From positions 1 to 7,698 of the forward strand of contig CAMLLF010000165.1 in NCBI GenBank assembly GCA_946480705.1: a DNA stretch of 7,698 nt, read 5' to 3'. The stretch's first letter is position 1. Each line of letters starts with the position of its first letter. A program made the translations under genes and the position numbers. Of this stretch, positions 1-6,399 are shown piece after piece. The notes beneath the pieces were generated by a model that had not been told where the DNA came from, did no database searches, and saw only the letters and a list, made by a program, of their open reading frames with translations. Origin of the DNA: an uncultured Lysobacteraceae bacterium (GTDB lineage: Bacteria > Pseudomonadota > Gammaproteobacteria > Xanthomonadales > Rhodanobacteraceae).

Positions 1-3000
1 GCAGCCTTGGCGTTGCCGACCTGCACCTGGCGCACGCTGCCGCCGGCGTCGCAGACGCGGCGGCCGTTCGCGTCGCTGACGGCGACGGGGCACGGCGTCA
101 CGAAGCCGCGAATCACCTTGCGTCCGTTGCGCTGCGTTTCCACCGCATCGATGCCGACCGTGTCGGGCCATGCCTGCGCGCCGGCCTGCGGCGCCCACGG
201 CGCGACGCGGAACACGCCCCAGGCGCCGGCCTGGAACATGTTTGCGGTCCAGCCGCGGTAGAGGTAGTCGCCGGGCACGCGGAAGCGGCCGCCCGACGGC
301 GTGGAGCCCGGCGTTTCGTCCAGCACCACGTCGTAGACACTGGCCGCGCCGTAGCCAGTCAGCGTGCTGACGGTGGCCGATTTCGGGTTGTGGCCAATGC
401 GTGTGGAGTCGGCCGTGAACGGTTCCTCCTGCCACAGATGGCCGGTCAGCTCCCAGGTGATCTGGTTGTCGCCGTCGCCGCCGGGCATCAGCAGGCGCAC
501 GCGCGCCGGCATGCCGGCCGGAGCGCGCAGGATCGGCGTCTGCGGTTCGGCGCCGACGAGCACGTTGGCCGTGGTGCGCGTCTCGTCCACCTGTGACATG
601 GGCAACAACGAGATATTGGTCAGATCGGTCTGCGTGAGGTTGCGCCAGTCTTTGGGCGCATCGCTGCCCATCGCGCCGTCGAGTTCGTTGCCGAAGCGCA
701 GCCACGCGGGCTCGGCGCGGTAGTTGAAGCCGGCCAGCGGATTGCCGGTTTCCCACCAGGAATGGCCGTTGGTCAGCATGTTCGCGTCGTTCTGGTACAT
801 CAGCACGAATTCGCGGAACACCTTGTCGCCGGACCAGATCGTCGCCTGGGCCTGCGTGGTCGGATCGGCCTGCCAGCGCGAGCCGGCCGGTTCGACGACG
901 AGCGCGCCGAACAGGCCGTGGTAGACGTGCATCAGCGGATCGGACGGCAGCAGATTGACCGAACCGAATTCCACCGGCGTCTGCGTGGTGCCGGCTATCG
1001 TGCCGGCATACCACCAGTAGTCGACGCGGCCGCCGGGCGGCGCGGTCTGCACCGGGTTGGCGCCGACGCTGGCGCCGTCGCTGGCGCGCAGGTCGTAGCT
1101 CAGCAACTGCGCATGCAGGCCGACGTTCGGTGACGGCGCGATCTGCACGAAGTTGTACGGCGCTGCGTAGGTGAGGCCAAAGCGCGAGGCAGCTTCGTAC
1201 GCCGAGAACGCGGGCTCGTTGCCGTTGAAGGTGTTGACCAGCGTGACGTGGATCCAGTCGCCCGCGTTGGCGCGCAGCACCAGCGGTTCGACCGTGTCGC
1301 GCGGCGTGTGCTGGCCGCCCTTGGGCACGGCGACGTAGACGAGTCCCAGCGGATCCTGCAGCGGATTGGACGTGTCGCTGCGGCCGTGGCCGAGATTCGC
1401 GCCGCGGCTGTTGTAGACGAGTGCACCGTCGTTGCGCCCGAGCGCCTGCTGCACCGTCATCGCATGCACTTCGTATTCGCGGATGCAGGGCTTGCCGCCG
1501 GAGCAGTCGGTCGTCATGCCGGGCGGCGGTTTCATCGCATCGGTGCTCGCAGCGGCCGGCTCGTCGTACAGCGGCTTGAGATGCGGCTGGCGCTGCGTCG
1601 TATTCCAGGAGCGCAGCAGTCCCCAGGCGCCGTTGGTCAGACCTTCGTAGGACGCGTCGGGGTTGTACAGGTAATCGACCGGTCCCTTCGCGTCGAGGCG
1701 CGGCATGCGCATCAGCAGTTCGTAGTGCTCCGACAGGATGATGAACTGCGTGCTGCGATAGCCCGAGTCGGGCTCGAACGGCTCGGCCAGCCAGCGCACG
1801 CCGTGCATCGTGAAGTCGTGCATCGAGGTGTGCGCGCCGGCCAGCAGCCGAATTTGTACTTTGTCGCCCTCGTAGGCATGCAGCAGCGGCGTGTACGGAT
1901 CCGTCGGCGCCATGCCCGCGGAAATCGGATCGCGCGGGAAGGTGAAGCAGCCGGTGCCGCTGCACATGGGATTGATCTGCGCGCCGCCTTGCGGCTGGCG
2001 CGAAAAGGCCGGATCGAGGCGTTCGATCGAGCGGTACGACGCGGACAGATCGGCCGCGTCGGGCGCGGCGTCCGGATTCGTCACGAGCGGTTTGAACACG
2101 CGCAGCGGCAGCGGCTCGCCGCGGTAGTTCATCGAGATCATGCCGGCGCCGAAATCGGTGACCAGCAGCGGTTGCGGCGGCCACGGCGCCGAGCCGGGCA
2201 GGTTCGGAATCAGCGACTGCGGCAGCTGCGCCGTCGGCTGCGGTGGGCAGTTGAGGCAGTTGAGCACGTGCGCCGGATCGGCCCAGCCGTAGTAGCTCTG
2301 GTTCGGCGCCAGCAGGATGCAGTTGAAATCCGGCGGGCGTTGTTCAACGACCTTGCCGTCGGGATCGGTGTAGCGATAGCAGTCCGGCCGGTGGCGGCTG
2401 CCGGCGGTGTAGGCATGCTGGGTATCGCCCCACTCGAGCGCGAACTCGCGATAGTTGTCGCCGTGGTTTTCCCGCGACTTGAACAGGATGTTGGCTGCGT
2501 AACTCGTGGGGCCGCCGTCGTCGCGGACGCCGAACTCGGTCTTGCCGTCGAGCGAGGTCCAGGTCGAGCCGGCCGGTTCGATCAGCAGGCCGCCGTAGAG
2601 GCCGATCATCTGATGCGTGGACGGACCGAAATGATCGTGCGTGAACACGGTCATGTAGGTGCGGTCCTTCTCGCCGACCGCCGCGGGCTGCTGCATCAGC
2701 GGGTCGAGCCACCAGCGCTGCACGGTGGCCTGCGCGCCGACCCAGGCGCGGCTCTCGGCGCCGGGGCCGTTGCCCAGCGCGGCGATCGCCTTGGGATGCA
2801 GCAGGCGCTGCTTGCGCCGCATCGGGTCCCAGAGTCCGCCGGTCTTGTTGATGCCTTCGATGCGTTCGCGCACTTCCTCGGGGCTGAACGTCCCGTCTTC
2901 GTAATTGAAACCATTCGCCGCGCCGTCGGAGGCCATCACGTCGAACTTCACGAGATGGATGTGCTGGCCGAGGATGTCGGTCGGCGTGCGCACTTCGAAA

Positions 3001-5405
3001 TCGTCGAGTTCGAAATAGGCCGGCACCAGGTTGGTGTGCCAGTACTCGATGACGTCGTTGTTGTGAGCGCGGAAGAACAGCGGCTCCGGCGGACGGCGGC
3101 CGTCGACGTAATCCTTCACGTCGCCCCACAGCGACAGGATGCGCTGCTGCGGGTAGTGCCAGCCGGCCTTGTTGAACACGGCATCCAATTGCAGATTGGC
3201 ACCTTTGTAGCGGCGCAGTTCGTTGCCGACGGCCTTGCCGTCGACGACAGCAGGATCGGCGAACGGCGCGCCGGGCTGCGGGCCGCGCGGCAGTCCGTTG
3301 ACCTTGAACGGCGCCGGCTGCGCTTCGGGCGTGAAGCTCGCGTGCTGCGGCTTGCCGAAGTACGCCATCGCGCGCTTTTCCGCGGCGGTGCCGTCTTCGG
3401 GTAGCTCGTAGGCTTTGATCGTGTGCAGGTCCTTGGACCAGTCCAGCGCCGTGTGCTGTTCGTTCGCAATCGTGGCGTCGCTGATCAGATGACGCGGCAG
3501 GCCGCCGTCGAAGCGTTCGCCGGTTTTCGTGTCGACCGCGAAATCGAGCGGCGGGTGCGGCGGCCGGTGGCCGGCCACGCCCGGCACGAAAAACGGAAAG
3601 CCCGGATGACCGTCGCCGTCGACCTGGGCCTGGCCGTCGACGATGCGCACTTTCGCCGGCAGCGGCGCCATCGCGTACTGCGGCAGCGGCACGACCGCGG
3701 GAATCGGCGTGCCGCGCGGGATCTCGCCGTCGGGCAGGGCGCGCGCATCGCTGCGCGGTCGGCCGTCCGCATCGAGCGCGATGCCCGCCTCGAACACGTC
3801 GTGCGTGCGGTACAGCGCCCACATGCCGGCGGCAAAATGTGGATAAAAGTGGCAGTGGAAAATGGAATCGCCCGTCGTGAGGTTGCGATTGCCGCTGCCG
3901 CCGAACACCAGCTCCGCGGTGAAGGACGAGCCCGGACCGATCGCCTGCGAGTCGAGGTAGTTGCTCTGGCTGGTCTCGGGCGAGCGCAGCCACTGGTGCG
4001 CGTGGTGGTGGTGGACGTGATGTACCGCGGCGCCGGAATGCAGCACGCGGAAACGCGCGTGATCCCCGAGATAGGCGTGGTAGACGTTGGACGGATCGTC
4101 CGGATAGAACGCCTTCGTCGCCTTGCGTCCCGGCCGTGGCTTGCACGGATCGGCCGGTTCGAAGGTCAGCGGATCGGTGTTGAACTTCACCGTGAGGTCT
4201 TGCAGTTCCGCCGTGGTGCACGGCGCATTGGCCGGCACGTCGACGACGAGGGCCGGATCGCCGATGGCCCAGGAGCTCAGGAAAAATTCTTCGAACTTGC
4301 ATTCGGGGCAGTCGGCCGCCGGTCCCACGCCGATGCGGTTGGCCAGCACCTGCGGTGCGATGCCGCCGATGCCGTAGTTGATCGCGAAGGAATCGGCGCC
4401 GGCATCCTCGCGCGGCACCTGGCTGTTCTTCGCCGACATGAAATCCGGGAAGGCCTGCACCACGTCCTGTGACTCGTGGTAGACGATCGTGACTTCGCGG
4501 AACGGCCGGTTGCGTTCCGGCAGCATCGGGTTGTCGCCGGCGGGTATGCTCAGCGGACCGCGGCCGGGACCGGTGATCAGCGCGGTCAGGTCGGTGTGCA
4601 CGATGCGGTTGTCGCGATCGAGCATGCGCAGGATCGGCAGGCCCGCGCGGGCATGACCGGCCGGATAGACGGCGTCGTAGTCGATGCGCGGATGGCCCGA
4701 CGGCAGCGTGCCCGTGGTGGCCAGGCGCAGATCGTCTTCGCCGACCTGGCTGCGATACCACTCGCTTGCGCGCGGCTGCACGTTGACCGCGCCGAACAGG
4801 CCGGTGGACAACTGCATTTCGTTGAAATTGTTGTACTGCCCGGCCGTGCTGTAGAGCAGGTTGGTGCCTTCCTCCTGCGCATACAGCCGGTAGGTGATGC
4901 TGGCACCCGGCTGCACGAGGCCCGAGTGCTGGCCGTCGCCGATTTCCGGGTTCTGTCCGGCCCAGGTGCCGTCGCTCGCGATGGTGTCGACGGGCTGCAG
5001 CCCGGCGACGTGGATCGATGCGGTGCGCGTGACCGGCTGCATCACGTCCTTGGGCGCCGGCGCGAGCAGGTTCTGGAAACGTATTTCGAGGCAACTGCCG
5101 GCGTTGACTCGCAGCACCAGCGGGCGCGGACGCTTGTCGGGCCTCAGCATCACCTTGCCCGGCTGGAGGCCGTCGGCGGCCGGATCGGTGGACACCACGT
5201 CGGCGCGCAGCGCGTAGATCTCGCCGTCGGTGCGCGTCGTGCCCAGGCGATTGACCTGGAAGGCATGATCCAGCGCGACGACGTCGGCCTGCACGGTGCC
5301 GTCGCAGTGCCCACGCGCCGGCGCGTCGGCCGCGCGCAGCGGCGAAATCCAGAGGGCGGGAACCAGCACGAACGCGCACGACCACAACCGCAACGGCAAA
5401 CGCAT
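1..5405 (-). CDS. Giant exported multicopper oxidase, MnxG/MofA/McoA-like (putative Mn(II) oxidase), 3' end beyond window
   Basis: One stop-free frame of 1801 codons runs from ATG at 5405-5403 off the left edge. An in-frame TGA (5411-5409) lies two codons upstream, so this is the first possible start; a GAGGTG ribosome site precedes it. Residues 1-25 look like a Sec signal peptide (MRLPLRLW, hydrophobic stretch, cleavage near LRA|AD). Copper motifs visible: HHVHHHHAHQW at 462-472 (L3-like HxxHxH), HCHFYPHFAAGM at 517-528 (L4: Cys518, His523, axial Met528), QHIHLVKFD at 814-822 (L1-like HxH) and THDHF at 922-926 (L2-like HxH), followed by GLYGGLLIEP. Equivalent but ligand-poor segments occur near 96-207, 1192-1265, 1375-1500 and 1650-1733, suggesting six cupredoxin-like domains. 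Two CxxC pairs lie at 366-369 and 1050-1053. Common MCOs have 450-650 residues; this size and these motifs are known from bacterial Mn oxidases. MCO identity is very likely; Mn(II) as substrate is inferred. It is divergent from a Sco-cytochrome operon. Confidence 0.92.
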   Translation of the reverse strand, partial: MRLPLRLWSCAFVLVPALWISPLRAADAPARGHCDGTVQADVVALDHAFQVNRLGTTRTDGEIYALRADVVSTDPAADGLQPGKVMLRPDKRPRPLVLRVNAGSCLEIRFQNLLAPAPKDVMQPVTRTASIHVAGLQPVDTIASDGTWAGQNPEIGDGQHSGLVQPGASITYRLYAQEEGTNLLYSTAGQYNNFNEMQLSTGLFGAVNVQPRASEWYRSQVGEDDLRLATTGTLPSGHPRIDYDAVYPAGHARAGLPILRMLDRDNRIVHTDLTALITGPGRGPLSIPAGDNPMLPERNRPFREVTIVYHESQDVVQAFPDFMSAKNSQVPREDAGADSFAINYGIGGIAPQVLANRIGVGPAADCPECKFEEFFLSSWAIGDPALVVDVPANAPCTTAELQDLTVKFNTDPLTFEPADPCKPRPGRKATKAFYPDDPSNVYHAYLGDHARFRVLHSGAAVHHVHHHHAHQWLRSPETSQSNYLDSQAIGPGSSFTAELVFGGSGNRNLTTGDSIFHCHFYPHFAAGMWALYRTHDVFEAGIALDADGRPRSDARALPDGEIPRGTPIPAVVPLPQYAMAPLPAKVRIVDGQAQVDGDGHPGFPFFVPGVAGHRPPHPPLDFAVDTKTGERFDGGLPRHLISDATIANEQHTALDWSKDLHTIKAYELPEDGTAAEKRAMAYFGKPQHASFTPEAQPAPFKVNGLPRGPQPGAPFADPAVVDGKAVGNELRRYKGANLQLDAVFNKAGWHYPQQRILSLWGDVKDYVDGRRPPEPLFFRAHNNDVIEYWHTNLVPAYFELDDFEVRTPTDILGQHIHLVKFDVMASDGAANGFNYEDGTFSPEEVRERIEGINKTGGLWDPMRRKQRLLHPKAIAALGNGPGAESRAWVGAQATVQRWWLDPLMQQPAAVGEKDRTYMTVFTHDHFGPSTHQMIGLYGGLLIEPAGSTWTSLDGKTEFGVRDDGGPTSYAANILFKSRENHGDNYREFALEWGDTQHAYTAGSRHRPDCYRYTDPDGKVVEQRPPDFNCILLAPNQSYYGWADPAHVLNCLNCPPQPTAQLPQSLIPNLPGSAPWPPQPLLVTDFGAGMISMNYRGEPLPLRVFKPLVTNPDAAPDAADLSASYRSIERLDPAFSRQPQGGAQINPMCSGTGCFTFPRDPISAGMAPTDPYTPLLHAYEGDKVQIRLLAGAHTSMHDFTMHGVRWLAEPFEPDSGYRSTQFIILSEHYELLMRMPRLDAKGPVDYLYNPDASYEGLTNGAWGLLRSWNTTQRQPHLKPLYDEPAAASTDAMKPPPGMTTDCSGGKPCIREYEVHAMTVQQALGRNDGALVYNSRGANLGHGRSDTSNPLQDPLGLVYVAVPKGGQHTPRDTVEPLVLRANAGDWIHVTLVNTFNGNEPAFSAYEAASRFGLTYAAPYNFVQIAPSPNVGLHAQLLSYDLRASDGASVGANPVQTAPPGGRVDYWWYAGTIAGTTQTPVEFGSVNLLPSDPLMHVYHGLFGALVVEPAGSRWQADPTTQAQATIWSGDKVFREFVLMYQNDANMLTNGHSWWETGNPLAGFNYRAEPAWLRFGNELDGAMGSDAPKDWRNLTQTDLTNISLLPMSQVDETRTTANVLVGAEPQTPILRAPAGMPARVRLLMPGGDGDNQITWELTGHLWQEEPFTADSTRIGHNPKSATVSTLTGYGAASVYDVVLDETPGSTPSGGRFRVPGDYLYRGWTANMFQAGAWGVFRVAPWAPQAGAQAWPDTVGIDAVETQRNGRKVIRGFVTPCPVAVSDANGRRVCDAGGSVRQVQVGNAKA

Positions 5406-5409
5406 GGTT

Positions 5410-5415
5410 CACCTC
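5410..5415 (-). promoter_or_regulatory. Ribosome binding site of the multicopper oxidase
   Basis: Read on the minus strand the sequence is GAGGTGAACCATG. GAGGTG is a strong Shine-Dalgarno match with a 4-nt spacer before the ATG at 5405. The TGA within it is an in-frame stop that fixes the oxidase start. Confidence 0.75.
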
Positions 5416-5438
5416 GCAACGGAAAGACGGATGGCTGG

Positions 5439-5456
5439 AAACTTGTCTACAAGTTT
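5439..5456. promoter_or_regulatory. Perfect 18-bp operator-like palindrome (7-4-7) upstream of the oxidase
   Basis: AAACTTGTCTACAAGTTT has perfect 7-bp arms around a 4-nt centre. Its core TTGTCTACAA fits the TnGT-n2-ACnA pattern bound by several FadR-type GntR regulators (recalled pattern; some members use a 3-nt centre). It begins about 33 nt upstream of the oxidase start codon and just downstream of the candidate -10, a good position for repression. It could instead act as an RNA hairpin in the 5' leader. No regulator gene is visible in the window. Confidence 0.5.
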
Positions 5457-5464
5457 CGTGTTGC

Positions 5465-5492
5465 ACAATAACCGATATGGAAAGATTCGGAA
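5465..5492 (-). promoter_or_regulatory. Candidate sigma70-like promoter for the oxidase (weak)
   Basis: On the minus strand, TTCCGA (5492-5487) and TATTGT (5470-5465) are separated by 16 nt. They would place transcription start near 5458, next to the palindrome, giving a leader of about 50 nt. Both hexamers deviate from consensus, so this is only a suggestion. Confidence 0.25.
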
Positions 5493-5671
5493 GCCCTCTC
5501 CGGCGTCGCGCCGCCGGCGGCGGCAAACCGTTCCGGCTCGCCCCGGACACGACGGTGCCGGCCGACTGCGGATGCAGTAACCGTTTCCCGGCCGTGCCGC
5601 TTTCCATCCCCTGTCAGAAGTGCATTTGTCCAGAACCTTTGCTGAGGCAGGCGTAAAAAACCGCGCCCGGC

Positions 5672-5677
5672 TATCAT
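5672..5677 (+). promoter_or_regulatory. Candidate -10 box for the Sco-cytochrome operon (weak)
   Basis: TATCAT lies in an AT-richer patch (5672-5690) of an otherwise GC-rich region, about 105 nt upstream of the Sco start. No good -35 sits at 16-18 nt, so an activator or an alternative sigma factor might be needed. An imperfect palindrome, ATGAAAATTCAT (5676-5687), follows immediately. Confidence 0.25.
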
Positions 5678-5781
5678 GAAAATTCATCATTGCCGCCAGC
5701 GTGCGGCAGTGTTGCCTGCCCTCATTGCCGGCGCGTTGCCGGCGGGATAAGTTCGCGGGCGGCAGCCATCGGGGTGCGACC

Positions 5782-6399
5782 ATGGGCAATGGATTCGGAT
5801 GCGGGGCCGTGCTGCTGCTCGCCGCCCTCGGCGCGCAGGCAACGGAGCAGGACCACGCCGCTCATGCAGCGCACGCCGCCGCCGCGGCGCCGTCGATGCA
5901 GGGCGAGACGGTTGCCGGCGCGGTCGCCGACGTGCCCGTGCAGGACCAGTCAGGCCGCACGCGGCATTTCCATCGCGATCTGATTCAGGGCCGTCTGGCT
6001 GCGCTCAATTTCATCTTCACGCGCTGCACGACGATTTGCCCGCTGCTCGGCACGCGCTTCGCCCAGGTGCAGAAGCAGCTCGGCGACGATGCCGCCCGCG
6101 TGGCGCTGATCTCGGTGAGCATCGATCCGGCGAACGACACGCCCGCGGAACTCGCGCGCTGGAGCCGTGCGTTCGGTGCTGCGCCAGGCTGGGATCTCGT
6201 GACCGGCGCGCGCGCGGACATCGACCGGCTCGCGCGTTCGCTGGGTGCGTCGGCCGCCGATCCGGCGTCGCACGCGCCGCTGGTCGTGCTGATCGACGAG
6301 CGCGGCACGCCGCGTCCGTGGCGCCGGCTCGACGGCCTCGCGGATGCCGGCGTGCTGACGGCGGCACTGCGCGAAGCGCTGGCGCGACCCGTGGAATGA
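5782..6399 (+). CDS. Sco/SenC family copper chaperone / thiol-disulfide protein (205 aa)
   Basis: This is a thioredoxin-fold Sco protein, a family that delivers copper to, or reduces thiols of, exported copper enzymes such as cytochrome oxidase CuA. Visible hallmarks are TRCTTICPL with Cys82 and Cys86 (CxxxCP), SIDPANDTP at 113-121 (the Sco SxDPxxDTP signature) and SHAPLVVLIDERG with His164, the expected third copper ligand. Residues 5-20 form a hydrophobic export or anchor segment, followed by a His-rich linker (DHAAHAAH, His25/28/31) that may bind metal. I chose ATG 5782 because GGGGTG (5771-5776) lies 5 nt upstream and the signal segment starts here. The N-terminus lacks a basic residue, so an upstream in-frame GTG at 5701 or TTG at 5722, which would add Arg/Lys, remains possible. 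The gene overlaps the next by ATGA and is divergent from the multicopper oxidase, its most likely client (inference). Confidence 0.9.
   Translation: MGNGFGCGAVLLLAALGAQATEQDHAAHAAHAAAAAPSMQGETVAGAVADVPVQDQSGRTRHFHRDLIQGRLAALNFIFTRCTTICPLLGTRFAQVQKQLGDDAARVALISVSIDPANDTPAELARWSRAFGAAPGWDLVTGARADIDRLARSLGASAADPASHAPLVVLIDERGTPRPWRRLDGLADAGVLTAALREALARPVE

Larger units (their letters stand above)
5406..5781. other. Divergent intergenic control region between oxidase and Sco genes
   Basis: This 376-bp stretch separates two divergently transcribed units and I see no convincing gene in it. It holds the 18-bp palindrome at 5439-5456 and weak promoter candidates in each direction. A perfect 14-bp GC palindrome lies at 5509-5522. 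A hairpin with 6-bp arms (TGCCGC at 5691-5696, GCGGCA at 5703-5708) and a tandem TTGCCGGCG pair around 5725-5745 fall in the Sco leader. Short frames crossing it are Arg/Pro-rich with no recognisable domain. Both genes are probably controlled from here (inference). Confidence 0.7.

Noticed and set aside
1248..3404. 718-residue open frame on the plus strand, antisense to the oxidase
   Set aside because: It has Arg/Val/Ala-rich repetitive composition with no recognisable fold. The opposite strand encodes a continuous, motif-bearing protein. The same applies to plus-strand frames at 3423-4472 and 4476-5471.
5376..5378. Cys10 of the oxidase as a lipoprotein cysteine
   Set aside because: WSC does not fit a lipobox, and the hydrophobic core follows the Cys rather than preceding it.
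5509..5522. 14-bp GC palindrome as a terminator
   Set aside because: There is no T-tract on either side and it sits between divergent genes, where a terminator is not expected.
2344..5607. 1087-residue open frame on the minus strand
   Set aside because: It lies out of frame with the oxidase, is Arg/Pro/Ala-rich low-complexity protein without domains, and overlaps the frame that carries the signal peptide and all copper motifs. It is a GC-bias shadow.
5447..5677. Small 76-residue minus-strand frame in the intergenic region
   Set aside because: It overlaps the palindrome and promoter candidates, has no ribosome site I can defend and no recognisable sequence features.
5701..5781. Upstream GTG start for Sco, adding 27 residues
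   Set aside because: No good ribosome site, and the added residues do not look like a signal peptide. It is kept as an alternative because ATG 5782 lacks N-terminal basic residues.
5799..6395. N-terminal extension of the cytochrome frame
   Set aside because: It overlaps the Sco gene in another frame and is Arg-rich. The ATG at 6396 begins a clear signal peptide and overlaps the Sco stop.
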